A stretch of DNA of 64,000 nt from JAIRNF01 sp031551125 (GTDB lineage Bacteria > Bacteroidota > Bacteroidia > Bacteroidales > UBA932). Location: contig JAVBOB010000002.1 in assembly GCA_031551125.1 (NCBI GenBank), positions 124,001-188,000 of the forward strand, read 5' to 3'. Below are positions 41,848 through 50,957 of the stretch, piece after piece (positions within the stretch are counted from its first letter, which is position 1; each line of letters begins with the position of its first letter). Under the pieces are notes generated by a model, which saw only the letters and a list, made by a program, of their open reading frames with translations, was not told the DNA's origin and did no database searches. Both the position numbers and the translations under genes were made by a program.

Positions 41848-42936
41848 TTACTTTTTTCTTTCCGAAAAATGCTTGGAATCACCCCAGCTACCTAGACCAA
41901 CAGTAAAGCCAATAGCAGAAAGACGTTGAAGTAGCTGCTGTAAGTTATCTTCATCGTTTTGGCTAATGGTAGGCTTGTTTTCATATAGCTTATACACGTT
42001 ACGCCAAATACCGGGAGTAACGTTAGGCATCATAATGTTGGCACCTATTTTTACAGCCTCCTCCCTACCCTCAGGCTTTATGGCCTGTAGAGCTGTAACG
42101 GCGGCAATGTTCACATCCTTCATCAAAATACGCAGGCAAGCCACCATCTTCAACGCCAGCTTGTAACGCTCAACTATCGGCAGCAGCTCATCTTTGTGAA
42201 TATATAACGGTGTATCATGATGCTCTATGTATGGCCCCATACCTATCATATCAACATCTATTGATTGGAAGAAAAGTAAATCATCGGCAAGGTGTTCCAA
42301 CGTTTGAAACGGTAAGCCAATCATAACACCCGTTCCAACCTGATAGCCCGTATTTTTTAAGCGCTCCAAGGCTTTCAAGCGGTCGTTATAATCATGTACC
42401 TTATCGTTAGGATGAATCTTCCCATACAGGCAGGGGTCAGATGATTCGATGCGTAGCAGGTATCGGTGAGCGCCCGCTTCAAACCAACGACGATAGGTTT
42501 CCTCATCCTGCTCACCAAGCGATAGCGTTACACCCAGCTCGCCATTGGATAGCTCTTTAATCTTCTTCAACAGCTGCTCTACCCGTTCCGTATGCTTGGG
42601 AGACGTTAGCTCTCCGCCCTGAAGAACAACGGAACCAAAACGGTTATTGTAAGCAAAACGTGCTGCTGCAAGTATATCCTCATCGTCCAGCTCGTAACGC
42701 TGCGTATTTTTATTTCCGGAACGAATGCCACAGTATAAGCAGTTCTTACGACAAACGTTGGATATTTCTATCAACCCTCGAAAGTAAACCGTTCTTCCGA
42801 TATGCGCATCACGCACTTCTGACGAACGAGCGAATAACATAGCGCTGTCATGCTCATCAGCCGAAAGCATGCGTATCAAATCTTCCCGTGAAAACGTAGC
42901 TTGATTGATTAGCTGGTCAAAAGGAACTTCTTTCAT
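41848..42936 (-). CDS. hydE: [FeFe] hydrogenase H-cluster maturase HydE
   Basis: A 362-residue radical-SAM enzyme of the H-cluster assembly pathway (HydE, HydF, HydG). The cluster motif CRKNCLYCGIRSGN is near residue 62, preceded by the family's VYFRGLIEISNV. LQGGELTSPKHTERV follows near 105, VTLSLGEQDEETYRRWFEAGAHRYLLR near 136 (split by short loops), and GTGVMIGLPFQTLEHLADDL near 197. The C-terminal part has ITALQAIKPEGRE-like AVTALQAIKPEGREEAVKIGANIMMPNVTP. The enzyme processes the adduct made on the way to the dithiomethylamine ligand and should serve the hydrogenase at 1508-2935. It stands alone here; hydF and hydG are elsewhere. Confidence 0.93.
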   Translation of the reverse strand: MKEVPFDQLINQATFSREDLIRMLSADEHDSAMLFARSSEVRDAHIGRTVYFRGLIEISNVCRKNCLYCGIRSGNKNTQRYELDDEDILAAARFAYNNRFGSVVLQGGELTSPKHTERVEQLLKKIKELSNGELGVTLSLGEQDEETYRRWFEAGAHRYLLRIESSDPCLYGKIHPNDKVHDYNDRLKALERLKNTGYQVGTGVMIGLPFQTLEHLADDLLFFQSIDVDMIGMGPYIEHHDTPLYIHKDELLPIVERYKLALKMVACLRILMKDVNIAAVTALQAIKPEGREEAVKIGANIMMPNVTPGIWRNVYKLYENKPTISQNDEDNLQQLLQRLSAIGFTVGLGSWGDSKHFSERKK

Positions 42937-43082
42937 TCAGTAGGAATAATAAAACTTTTTGAGCAAGGATTTATAGAACAAAGAGCAAAGACTCTATCTA
43001 TCTTGTATAAACAATGGTAATTAACTTCTGTTCCATAAGCATCGCAAAGTCTTTAATCTTTGTTCCTTGTTCTTTCTTTTAT

Positions 43083-43796
43083 CTATACCCCTTCAACGCG
43101 AGTAATAAGTGGTTCGCCCTTAAAGCGACATAACAGCTGGGCTACCGCCAGCACATCTTCTTCACAATAGTGCACTATACGAGGAAGGTCTTTATCGTTG
43201 TAGTACACATCGGCAACCATACTTCCGTCCAAATCGGTTTTAGGTGATGGGATATTAAAGATATTGGCCAACAGGTTAAGCGATGTATAGTGCTTATAGT
43301 CGCCAAACTTCCATAGCTCCAACGTATCAAGAAAAGGAACATCCCAAGGTTTGTAGCCGGCCACATCAAGTATATCGGGTAGCTTAAGTCCGTTTATCAG
43401 TATGCGACGCGCCATGTACGGAAAGTCAAACTCTTTGCCGTTGTGCGCGCACAACCGTCCATACCGTTTCTTGGCAAAGAACTGCTGCATAAGCACAACC
43501 GCTTCTTCGAGTAGCTGCTTTTCGTCCTTGTTATAGAATGATTTCACACGGAAACAACGCTCGTCATCCTTAATAAACAGGAATCCCATGGATATGCAGA
43601 CTATCCGCCCGAACTCCGCCCAAATACCGGCTCGAGAATACATTTCCTCTGCCGTTTCTCCGTTTTTGCGAATATACTGCGACTTCTTATCCCATAAGTC
43701 CATCACAACGGGCGGCACTTCTTCAAATGAAGAGTACTGCGGCACTGTTTCAATGTCGATAAAAAGAATATCCCGAATATTGATTTTTGAGAGCAT
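43083..43796 (-). CDS. PolB-like 3'-5' exonuclease (DEDD family)
   Basis: A 237-residue protein from the ATG at 43796 (a TTG at 43811 also opens the frame, but a -7 box ends 23 bases before the ATG). Exo I is DILFIDIETVP (near residue 10), Exo II is LCAHNGKEFDFPYMARR (near 109), and Exo III-like HYCEEDVLAVAQL (near 210), giving the D-E-D-D metal set. This is the predicted 3'-5' exonuclease family related to DNA polymerase B proofreading domains. Role in the cell is not established; DNA repair or RNA processing are both possible. It is monocistronic. Confidence 0.88.
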   Translation of the reverse strand: MLSKINIRDILFIDIETVPQYSSFEEVPPVVMDLWDKKSQYIRKNGETAEEMYSRAGIWAEFGRIVCISMGFLFIKDDERCFRVKSFYNKDEKQLLEEAVVLMQQFFAKKRYGRLCAHNGKEFDFPYMARRILINGLKLPDILDVAGYKPWDVPFLDTLELWKFGDYKHYTSLNLLANIFNIPSPKTDLDGSMVADVYYNDKDLPRIVHYCEEDVLAVAQLLCRFKGEPLITRVEGV

Positions 43797-43819
43797 TTTG
43801 TTCTTTTCCAAATCAATGG

Positions 43820-43827
43820 CAAAGATA
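43820..43827 (-). promoter_or_regulatory. -7 promoter box (TATCTTTG) of the exonuclease gene
   Basis: TAnnTTTG match on the minus strand ending 23 bases before the ATG at 43796. It supports that ATG over the TTG at 43811. Confidence 0.5.
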
Positions 43828-43885
43828 CAAAATAGATTAGAAGAAGATTAACAAGTTGTTTATCAATAGAAAAGAACCATATCCA

Positions 43886-43950
43886 TCATTGCGAGCGAAG
43901 CGTGGCAACCTGTTGAATAAGCAGATTGCCACGCTTCGCTCGCAATGACG
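43886..43950. repeat. Family B palindrome
   Basis: TCATTGCGAGCGAAGCGTGG ... CCACGCTTCGCTCGCAATGA, about 22 bp between the arms. Compared with other copies, both arms share the GTGGCAA/TTGCCAC variant, so the compensatory change preserves pairing. Confidence 0.85.
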
Positions 43951-43961
43951 TGCTAGAATAC

Positions 43962-44348
43962 TTACTTCGCCAACTTGGCCATAAACCGCTCTACGTCGAT
44001 AATACTACGAAGGTGTGTAGCACGGCCTATCTCCCCCTGTTCGTCTTTGGCTATTATATTGAAGTGTAGCACATGTCCTTCTATCTTCACCAGCTCGGCA
44101 ATGGCTTCTACCTTCATATTTACAGGAGTGGCTTTGATATGAGTAGTTGAAATTTCAATACCAACGGTTCCGCAACTTTCCGGTAAATGTGGAGCGGCAA
44201 GCCTATACGCCGCCGATTCCATCAACGCTACCATGGCCGGAGTAGCAAAAACTTCTACCAATCCGGAGTCGTATTTCTTTGCTGTATCATCAACCGTTAC
44301 AACTTTACTTACCGTGAAGGTCATGCCTTCTTTCAAACTATGTTCCAT
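43962..44348 (-). CDS. Hotdog-fold thioesterase (FlK-like)
   Basis: A 128-residue protein of the short thioesterase family that includes fluoroacetyl-CoA thioesterase FlK. Characteristic segments are SGLVEVFATPAMVALMESAA near residue 28 (the helix with the catalytic Glu), GTVGIEISTTHIKATPV near 60, and the strand GHVLHFNIIAKDEQGEIGRATHLR (split near 90), where the final THLR carries the conserved His. It should hydrolyse acyl-CoA thioesters in the cytoplasm; the substrate is not predictable. Full length. It is downstream of the exonuclease gene region but separated by a family B repeat from it. Confidence 0.87.
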   Translation of the reverse strand: MEHSLKEGMTFTVSKVVTVDDTAKKYDSGLVEVFATPAMVALMESAAYRLAAPHLPESCGTVGIEISTTHIKATPVNMKVEAIAELVKIEGHVLHFNIIAKDEQGEIGRATHLRSIIDVERFMAKLAK

Positions 44349-44472
44349 ACATTTAGTTTCTGCTTCTCAATACAAACTCCACTATTCTGCTCATGCCCTT
44401 ACAGGGCATTTAACTGCATTATACCAAAGCCATAGGGCGTTGCCCTATGCTAATGCTTAAAGTCCTTCGGAC

Positions 44473-45645
44473 TTATTTGCGTTTATTGTATGCAGATTTC
44501 AGCTGTGTTAACGCTTTTTCCAGCGTTGCACGCGGACATGCCAGATTTAACCGCATATACCCCTTACCGTTTTCACCAAAGGTTATACCGTTATTCAAAC
44601 CTAGTCCTGCTTCAAAAACAAGAAAATGCACCAGCTCCTCCTGAGTCATACCAAGCTGTCTAAAATCAAGCCACATTAGATAAGTAGCCTCCGGCTTACG
44701 TGTTTTCACCATAGGCAGCTCACGTTTAAGGAAATCAATCACGAAATCGGCATTTCCGGAGATGTAGGTCAACAGCTGTTCCAGCCAGGCCTCGCCTTTA
44801 TTGTAGGCTGTTTCCGTTCCGATAATGCCCAGCGAGCTGTTATCGCCAAGCCCCACACGATAGGAAACAGCTTCAAACTCCTTAAACATTTCGGTGTTTG
44901 ACGTAACAGCTATACCCAACGATATACCTGCAATATTAAATGATTTACTTGCTGCAATAAACGTTAGCGTAATATCAGATATTTCAGGTGATAAGGAAGC
45001 AAAATGGATATGCTTATGCGATGGCATAATAATATCGGCATGAATTTCGTCAGCTACCACTCTTACCTTATGCTTAATACAGAGCTCGCCCATTTTCATC
45101 AATTCTTCGCGAGTCCAAGCACGCCCTACCGGATTGTGCGGACTACAAAGAATAAATAACGATGCCTCAGCCAACTTTTTATCCAAATCGTCAAAATCAA
45201 TAGTGTAGTATCCATCATTCTCTACCAGCCTGTTTTCTAGCAGTACACGATCATTGGCAGTAACCGCAGAAAAGAAGGGAGGATAAATAGGCGGTTGAAT
45301 TACTACCTTATCACCGGGCTTAGAGAATGCCTGTACGCTAAGCCCAAGGCCGGGAACTACACCCGGACAAAAGGTAATCCAGCTGGGCTTTATATCCCAA
45401 CCGTTACGACGTTGTACCCAACGTACAATTGCCTTATACAAGTCGGCCTTAGCATGTCCGTAACCGAAAACTCCATGATCGAGCTTAGCCTGCAACGCTT
45501 CTCGAATAACATCGGCTATCCGAAAATCCATATCCGCTACCCAAAGCGGAATAACATCGGCTTTACCAAAAACAGCCAGTCGGCTATCGTACTTTTCGCA
45601 ACCGGTATTGGCGCGATCTATCTGCTCATCAAAATTATATTTCAT
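44473..45645 (-). CDS. MalY/PatB-type PLP-dependent C-S lyase (cystathionine beta-lyase)
   Basis: A 390-residue fold-type I PLP enzyme. Typical features are MKYNFDEQIDRANTGCEKYD at the start, VIPLWVADMDFRIADVI near residue 32 (family hallmark), FGYGHAKADLY near 60, WITFCPGVVPGL near 88, LCSPHNPVGRAWTREEL near 164, VVADEIHADIIMP near 194, and the Schiff-base lysine in TFIAASKSFNIAGIS (near 232). It cleaves C-S bonds of cystathionine or cysteine conjugates, giving homocysteine or thiol plus pyruvate and ammonia; some members also act as transcription modulators in E. coli (MalY). It is monocistronic. Confidence 0.93.
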   Translation of the reverse strand: MKYNFDEQIDRANTGCEKYDSRLAVFGKADVIPLWVADMDFRIADVIREALQAKLDHGVFGYGHAKADLYKAIVRWVQRRNGWDIKPSWITFCPGVVPGLGLSVQAFSKPGDKVVIQPPIYPPFFSAVTANDRVLLENRLVENDGYYTIDFDDLDKKLAEASLFILCSPHNPVGRAWTREELMKMGELCIKHKVRVVADEIHADIIMPSHKHIHFASLSPEISDITLTFIAASKSFNIAGISLGIAVTSNTEMFKEFEAVSYRVGLGDNSSLGIIGTETAYNKGEAWLEQLLTYISGNADFVIDFLKRELPMVKTRKPEATYLMWLDFRQLGMTQEELVHFLVFEAGLGLNNGITFGENGKGYMRLNLACPRATLEKALTQLKSAYNKRK

Positions 45646-45691
45646 ATATCAAGCTGTTTATTTTAAAGCCTTTATTTACCCCAAAAATCTA

Positions 45692-45853
45692 TAACCACAT
45701 AGAACACATTAGGAACATAGAAACACATAGAATAAAATAATATCGAAAAAACTTATACCTGCTTAGTTTTCTTTGTCCACCTATTTAACCCGTTTTCCAA
45801 TCAGCAATTTATAAATACTATGTGTGCTTATGTGTTCCATGTATCTATGTGTT
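45692..45853. repeat. Family G inverted repeats (ACACATAGAACACAT type)
   Basis: CCACATAGAACACATTAGGAA with ACATAGAAACACATAGAA (45693-45731) and the inverse TATGTGTGCTTATGTGTTCC with ATGTATCTATGTGTTGG (45819-45855) could pair across the gap between the malY-type and dnaB genes. A related copy lies at 26497-26535. Confidence 0.6.
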
Positions 45854-45915
45854 GGAAAAAGTCCCCTTTAGGGGCTAAGGGTATATTATTCGTCTGCTCT
45901 TACTAGCACTACTTT

Positions 45916-47448
45916 TTAGAAAGGAACATCTACATTATCAAACCCCTTCCCTGTATTAAGCGGGAAATCCCGTTCATAGGAAGGTCCATCATCATTCATT
46001 TTCGATTTAAAGATAACCTGCTTGCTCTCCTTTTCACGCAGCAAGCTTAGCTCCTGATCGTCGAGATCGTAGAACTTGGCCTCCTTGCTTACAAATCGTA
46101 GCTGCACATCGCCAACCGCGCCGTTACGGTGCTTAGCAATAATAATTTCGGCAATGCCCTGTAGCGGATTACCTTGCTCATCTTCCGTTATCCCATAGTA
46201 CTCGGGACGGTGAATGAAGAGTACCAAGTCGGCATCCTGCTCAATAGCACCCGACTCACGAAGGTCGGAAAGCTGCGGACGCTTGTTACCCGTACGCGTT
46301 TCTACCGAACGGTTAAGCTGAGACAGCGCTATAATAGGAACGTTCAACTCTTTTGCGATAGCTTTAAGCGAACGTGATATAGCCGATACCTCCTGCTCAC
46401 GCAAGCCTTTCAAATCGGGAGGCCCCGTCATTAGCTGCAAGTAGTCAATAATTATGGCTTTAATTTTATGGGTAGCGACCAAACGACGGGCTTTTGCACG
46501 AAACTCGAATATTGAAAGTGCCGGCGTATCATCAATGTATAGCGGAGCATCAACAAGGTCTTTAATGCTTCTATCGAGCTGCGTCCAATCATCTGCCGAT
46601 AGCTTGCCGCTCCTGATTTTATCTGACGGAATACCCGATTCACTTACCATTAAACGCTTAATAAGCTGCACCGACGACATTTCAAGCGAGAAGAAAGCAA
46701 CCGGGATTTTTTGGATAACCGACATGTTACGTGCCATGCTCAACACAAAAGCGGTTTTACCCATTGAAGGGCGCGCTGCCACAATAATAATATCCGATGG
46801 TTGCCAACCTAAGGTAACACGGTCAATAGCCGTAAAACCACTAGGGCTTCCGCTAAAGCCATCGCTACGGGCTCCGGCTATTTCCATTTCTTCAATAGCC
46901 TCACGTACTACAAGGTTTACACGCTGCACCTCCTTACGTATATTTCCTTCGCTTAACGTGAATATATCCTGTTGTGCTTGGTCTAGCAAATCGTTTACAT
47001 CCAACGACTCATCAAACGCTTTCTTTTGAATCTCACTTGAAATGCGAATGAGCTCACGCTGAATAAACTTTTGAGCAACAATTTTAGCATGATACTCAGC
47101 ATGAGCACCCGAACCAATACGCTGTGTAAGGCTTACCAGATATGCCGCACCGCCTACATCTTCCAGCTCACCGTTTTTCGACAAGTCTTCCGTAACGGTA
47201 AGTATATCGATAGGGTCATGGCGTGATGAAAGCCGTTGAATAGCCGCATATATTTTTTGATGCGCTTCCTTATAGAAGCTTTCCGGCTTTAAAATGCCTT
47301 GCAGGTCAATGAAAGCATTTTGCTCAAGCATAATGGCGCCTAACACCGCCTCTTCAAGGTTGATTGCCTGCGGTGGTCTTTTGCCCATTGCCAAGCCTAG
47401 GTCTCCAACATCTATCCCTTTCATGGAACGTGTAGGTGTTTTAGCCAT
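45916..47448 (-). CDS. dnaB: Replicative DNA helicase DnaB
   Basis: A 510-residue hexameric helicase that unwinds the replication fork 5' to 3' ahead of the polymerase. The N-terminal domain starts PPQAINLEEAVLGAIMLEQN near residue 24. After the linker, the RecA-like domain carries Walker A AARPSMGKTAFVLSMARN (near 218), H2 FFSLEMS (near 248), Walker B AIIIDYLQLMTG (near 329), and the arginine-finger and H4 region SRSLKAIAKELNVPIIALSQLNRSVE (split near 355), SDLRESGAIEQDADLVLF near 385. No intein is present. The promoter box is at 47510-47517, and a small hairpin lies in the leader. Confidence 0.97.
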   Translation of the reverse strand: MAKTPTRSMKGIDVGDLGLAMGKRPPQAINLEEAVLGAIMLEQNAFIDLQGILKPESFYKEAHQKIYAAIQRLSSRHDPIDILTVTEDLSKNGELEDVGGAAYLVSLTQRIGSGAHAEYHAKIVAQKFIQRELIRISSEIQKKAFDESLDVNDLLDQAQQDIFTLSEGNIRKEVQRVNLVVREAIEEMEIAGARSDGFSGSPSGFTAIDRVTLGWQPSDIIIVAARPSMGKTAFVLSMARNMSVIQKIPVAFFSLEMSSVQLIKRLMVSESGIPSDKIRSGKLSADDWTQLDRSIKDLVDAPLYIDDTPALSIFEFRAKARRLVATHKIKAIIIDYLQLMTGPPDLKGLREQEVSAISRSLKAIAKELNVPIIALSQLNRSVETRTGNKRPQLSDLRESGAIEQDADLVLFIHRPEYYGITEDEQGNPLQGIAEIIIAKHRNGAVGDVQLRFVSKEAKFYDLDDQELSLLREKESKQVIFKSKMNDDGPSYERDFPLNTGKGFDNVDVPF

Positions 47449-47483
47449 AGTATATTTTGTTCTTTGGGTTATGTGTAATGTAA

Positions 47484-47508
47484 AACCCTTGCATTTTAAA
47501 CAAGGGTT
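47484..47508 (-). promoter_or_regulatory. Leader hairpin upstream of dnaB
   Basis: AACCCTTG / CAAGGGTT with a 9-base loop, lying between the -7 box and the ATG and followed on the transcript by TTTTA. It could be an attenuator, but the stem is only 8 bp. Confidence 0.3.
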
Positions 47509-47509
47509 A

Positions 47510-47517
47510 CAAAGTTA
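47510..47517 (-). promoter_or_regulatory. -7 promoter box (TAACTTTG) of dnaB
   Basis: TAnnTTTG match on the minus strand, 61 bases before the dnaB ATG at 47448. Confidence 0.5.
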
Positions 47518-47603
47518 GCAAGAAAAACGCTAGGCTAACTTGAAAACGGATATTAAATAATACAAGCAGCTAATTATACATTTTACACTGTTGAATCAAG
47601 CAC

Positions 47604-47677
47604 GTCATTGCGAGCGAAGCAAAGCAATCTCCTCAAATTAAGTAGGTTGCTTCGGCAAAAAACGCCTCGCAATGACG
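47604..47677. repeat. Family B palindrome
   Basis: GTCATTGCGAGCGAAGCAAAGC at the left and GGTTGCTTCGG ... CGCCTCGCAATGACG at the right. The right arm is interrupted by CAAAAAACG compared with other copies. The 47678-47886 stretch holds AT-rich sequence with no gene. Confidence 0.75.
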
Positions 47678-47886
47678 TGCTTATCTTTAATTGCAACTTG
47701 AGTTAAGCGCAAGTAATAACAACGAATGAACACATTATTAACACCAATTGTCGGCTTATCCACAAAGTTCTGACAAAAAATAAGTATCCCATTCCCATTA
47801 TACTACAACTGCTTACCTTCATTAGTAACATTAGATTCCCAACCCCCAAAAGAACTAAACAATGCTTTTCCTATTTCTTGTTAAAC

Positions 47887-48051
47887 AATTCAAGTTGCTA
47901 ACTATATAACTTGCTGCTCCATGCCGATACTTTATACCCCCTACCCCCCTAAAGGGGAAATCCGACAATGCAAAATTGAACGTTTGGAAGTCGTTTGTAC
48001 GGGCCAAAGCCCCCTTCAGGGGGTTGGGGGTAATAAATAGCAGCTTGAGTT
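47887..48051 (-). mobile_element. Family A miniature element, full copy, inverted
   Basis: AATTCAAGTTGCTAACTATA to AGCAGCTTGAGTT is the reverse complement of the 3051-3215 copy with scattered changes. It is flanked on both sides by AAAC (GTTAAAC before, AAACAAT after), which looks like a 4-bp target duplication. Confidence 0.65.
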
Positions 48052-48200
48052 AAACAATAAGCTTCTAAACATAAACTTTACTTTTTATTTCGAGCAAACA
48101 ACATATAAAGCTATTGGTTATCAATGTGTACAAAAACTACCCTTTTTCAGCCCCTACTATATCTTAAGTCTTCAACCACTGCAATTCATCCCTCACTCAT

Positions 48201-48230
48201 TACTTTTGCAACCCTTGGCACGTTGCCAAG
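48201..48230 (+). promoter_or_regulatory. -7 box (TACTTTTG) and leader hairpin of the TonB receptor gene
   Basis: TACTTTTG at 48201-48208 fits TAnnTTTG. Just downstream, CTTGGCA and TGCCAAG form a 7-bp stem with a 3-base loop (48214-48230), which would lie at the very 5' end of the mRNA. The ATG at 48247 follows. Confidence 0.45.
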
Positions 48231-48246
48231 AATAAAACCAATACAA

Positions 48247-50265
48247 ATGAAAAAGAGAATTACAAAGAAAAGCTACCACTCGTGCTTTCGCCGTTGGAGC
48301 CGTAAGCCTTACGCTGTTTTCGCCAGCATGCATAAAGTGGTAAAAATCGGAGTGCTTAAAGTAGGGCTCACCATTATTGCGATGAGTGCACAAAATGTTT
48401 TTGCTCAAACTGACACTATTTCACATGGCAAAACAATTATGCTGAATGAGAGTGTCGTTACGGGGCAACGCTCAAACGCCTTGCCCGGAATGGTTCGAGT
48501 CAGCGCATCACTCTCTGAAACACAGGTTAAGCTCGCTCCCGCACAAAGTCTAAACGATGTACTGCGTTACCTTCCATCCGTAGATATCCGGCAGCGCGGA
48601 CCTTCGGGCGTACAAGCCGACCTCTCAGTACGTGGCGGAAATTTTGACCAAACGCAAGTGCTAATCAACGGTATAAACTTCAGCGACCCTCAAACCGGAC
48701 ACTACAGCCTAGACCTTCCTATAGACCTCAGCATGGTTAGCCGGGTTGAAGTACTACAAGGGCTCAGCGCACCGGGTGCAATAGGTGGAGCGGTAAACGT
48801 TATCACCGAAGGTAAGCAAAGTAACGAAGCACTGGTAAACATATCGGGGGGACAATACGGCTACTTTAACGCCTCCGGTAAACTTTCACTGAGCACCGGC
48901 AACTTCCAATCATACCTCTCCGCTTCACACCAACGTAGTGATGGCTATACCACCAACACGGATTTCAATACTACCAACGCCTTCGCCTTCCTTCAATACA
49001 ACAATCAAACCATCGGTAAAACCGAAGTACAGCTGGGCTACCAGCATAAAACGTATGGAGCCAACGGATTTTACTCCTTTAAATACCCTAACCAGCTGGA
49101 AGAAATTCGCTGCTTCCTAGGCAGCCTCCGCTGGCAAAAGCAAATAAAGAACCTGAACTTATCGGCAACAGCATACCACCGTGAGCATTTTGACCGCTTT
49201 GAGCTGTTCCGCTCAAATCCCGCATCATGGTACAAGGGGCACAACTACCACCGGGCGCTGAGTAGCGGAGGTGAGGTGGCCGCCGAGCTACAAAGCCAAA
49301 TAGGATTGACAACACTATCGGTAGAAATGCGAAACGAGCATATTTACAGCAACGTATTGGGCTACCCAATGGACACGCCCAAGCCCGTTCCCTTTGAAGA
49401 CAACCAATACTATACCAAACACGCCAACCGTAATACGTACAAAACATTTTTATCTCACAGCGTTGAGCTGGGCAAAGTAGCTGTTACAGGCGGCGTATCT
49501 ATACACAACAGCAACGATTTCGGCACTAAAGCATGCCTTGCTTTTGACTCACATCTCAAGCTAGGCAAGCATGCGTTAATATACGCCGCTGCAAACCAAT
49601 CGCTGCGCTTGCCCACCTTCACCGATTTATTCTACCAAAGTGATACCCACGAGGCCAACCCTAACCTACAGCCGGAAAACGCTACGCTATTTGAAGCCGG
49701 CACAAAATATATCAAGCTTGCGCATAAGGCCGGATTATCCGTATTTCATCGCAAAACCGGCAATACCATTGACTGGGTATATGTTGAAGGGGAAAGCAAA
49801 TCAAAAAGCCTTAACTATGGCGATGTAAACGCCACAGGCGTTGAGCTGCATTGGCAATGGCTACCTTCCATGTATAACCCAAACAGCTTCATACAACGGT
49901 TGGGTGTAGCCTACGCGTTTACACACCTTGACAAGCAAAGCAAAGAGCATACATCATCATACGCGCTTGACCAGCTAAAGCATAAGCTGAATGTTGATGT
50001 TGAGCACCTGCTATTCTTTAGCAAGCTAAAAGCGCAATGGCAGCTATGCCTCTTCGATCGTAACGGTAGCTACGTAAACATGGAAGGACAAACCGAAAGC
50101 TACCAGCCAACCTTTTTGGTAAACTGCCGTTTACAGTGGCAGGAGAAGCATTTTCTTGTTTTTGCCGAAGCAATTAACCTTTTTGGTGTAACCTACTTTG
50201 ACTACGGAGGGATTATTCAGCCTAAACAATGGCTAAGCGCCGGAGTTAGTATAAAGATTGGGTAA
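48247..50265 (+). CDS. TonB-dependent outer-membrane receptor
   Basis: A 672-residue receptor from the ATG at 48247; the frame is open from 48124 but the promoter box at 48201 excludes that start. The export region is long and basic, CFRRWSRKPYAVFASMHKVV followed by a hydrophobic stretch to NVFAQ, a form I associate with Bacteroidales BtuB-like receptors. The plug domain (about 65-185) has SLNDVLRYLPSVDIRQRG, VQADLSVRGGNFDQTQVLI and VEVLQGLSAPGAIGGAVNVI. The rest is a 22-strand-type barrel ending in KQWLSAGVSIKIG with the C-terminal aromatic/hydrophobic signal weakly kept. The ligand is unknown; cobalamin or a metal chelate is possible. I see no cobalamin riboswitch upstream. Confidence 0.9.
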   Translation: MKKRITKKSYHSCFRRWSRKPYAVFASMHKVVKIGVLKVGLTIIAMSAQNVFAQTDTISHGKTIMLNESVVTGQRSNALPGMVRVSASLSETQVKLAPAQSLNDVLRYLPSVDIRQRGPSGVQADLSVRGGNFDQTQVLINGINFSDPQTGHYSLDLPIDLSMVSRVEVLQGLSAPGAIGGAVNVITEGKQSNEALVNISGGQYGYFNASGKLSLSTGNFQSYLSASHQRSDGYTTNTDFNTTNAFAFLQYNNQTIGKTEVQLGYQHKTYGANGFYSFKYPNQLEEIRCFLGSLRWQKQIKNLNLSATAYHREHFDRFELFRSNPASWYKGHNYHRALSSGGEVAAELQSQIGLTTLSVEMRNEHIYSNVLGYPMDTPKPVPFEDNQYYTKHANRNTYKTFLSHSVELGKVAVTGGVSIHNSNDFGTKACLAFDSHLKLGKHALIYAAANQSLRLPTFTDLFYQSDTHEANPNLQPENATLFEAGTKYIKLAHKAGLSVFHRKTGNTIDWVYVEGESKSKSLNYGDVNATGVELHWQWLPSMYNPNSFIQRLGVAYAFTHLDKQSKEHTSSYALDQLKHKLNVDVEHLLFFSKLKAQWQLCLFDRNGSYVNMEGQTESYQPTFLVNCRLQWQEKHFLVFAEAINLFGVTYFDYGGIIQPKQWLSAGVSIKIG

Positions 50266-50293
50266 GAACTATCTTGGTTGTCTATGTTTTCAG

Positions 50294-50330
50294 TTAGCCC
50301 TAACAGGTATTTGAAACCTGTTAGGGCTAA
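50294..50330. terminator. Hairpin after the TonB receptor gene
   Basis: TTAGCCCTAACAGG / CCTGTTAGGGCTAA with a short loop, 28 bp after the stop, followed by AATC without a strong T-run. The same CCCTAACAGG...CCTGTTAGGG core recurs at 50819-50851. Confidence 0.55.
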
Positions 50331-50375
50331 AATCATCTTATAAAGAGAGAGAGAGAACACAGCAAAATGAACCCA

Positions 50376-50461
50376 TCATTGCGAACGGAGCGACCCAAAG
50401 GGCAGCGGAGCTAACCAATCTCTCGAATAGAACAGATTGCTTCGCTCCGCTCGCAATGACG
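50376..50461. repeat. Family B palindrome
   Basis: TCATTGCGAACGGAGCGACC ... GATTGCTTCGCTCCGCTCGCAATGACGG; the left arm carries an extra CCAAAGGGCAGCGGAGCTAA segment compared with the usual form. Confidence 0.7.
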
Positions 50462-50649
50462 GTACAATAAAAGCTCACGTTCGGCGAAATTTGTAATTCC
50501 GTCGTCTAGCATTGTTGAATTTGAAATTTAACGAAGATAATGAGCAGCAATACAATTACCGCTCAACAGGGGATGCAATTATTAAACCATGCAAATCCGC
50601 ATTATTCGTGACATTCGCGTGCCATTGCTCTTTTTTGTGAAGAAATTTT

Positions 50650-50803
50650 CTCGTAGGGAAATAATATCAATAGAAAAATTAGTACATCTCAGAGCAACCA
50701 TATCCCGTAGGGTTTTTACAGAGCAAATACCGTTAATGTCCTACGAACAATCTTCTTTGGATAATGTTGTTGCTATTGATATGCAAGCCCTACGGGCTAC
50801 ACC
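50650..50803. repeat. Family C repeat (inverse of the 5.7-kb copy)
   Basis: TTCTCGTAGGGAAATAATATC ... ATATCCCGTAGGG ... AATGTCCTACGAACAATCTTC ... TTGTTGCTATTGATATGCAAG and CCCTACGGGCT match the reverse complement of 5701-5855. The short reading frames across it are not genes. Confidence 0.75.
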
Positions 50804-50818
50804 CCCTTATTAAATCAA

Positions 50819-50851
50819 AGCCCTAACAGGTTTAGAAAACCTGTTAGGGCT
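50819..50851. terminator. Second CCCTAACAGG hairpin
   Basis: AGCCCTAACAGG / CCTGTTAGGGCT with a 9-base loop, followed by GCTTTTAC. It lies in a gene-free stretch upstream of the response regulator gene, so it may be a relic of the 50294 hairpin's duplication. Confidence 0.45.
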
Positions 50852-50957
50852 GCTTTTACTTGTTTCATTTTACTAACAATAACGTTCTTCTTTATGTTCT
50901 GACCTTAGCAATAGAGCATTTTAAAACACGTTATACCTTAATAGTCAAAATAAGTAG

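Noticed and set aside
47887..48246. Cobalamin riboswitch upstream of the TonB receptor
   Set aside because: The receptor N-terminus hints at a BtuB-like protein, but the space upstream is filled by a family A element, and no B12-box-like conserved sequence was seen between it and the start.
48124..48246. Upstream ATG of the TonB receptor frame at 48124
   Set aside because: The extension has no export signal and contains the promoter box at 48201; the ATG at 48247 gives a normal signal region.
50589..50813. Possible 74-residue gene
   Set aside because: It runs across the inverse copy of the same family C repeat; its residues are translations of the palindromes.
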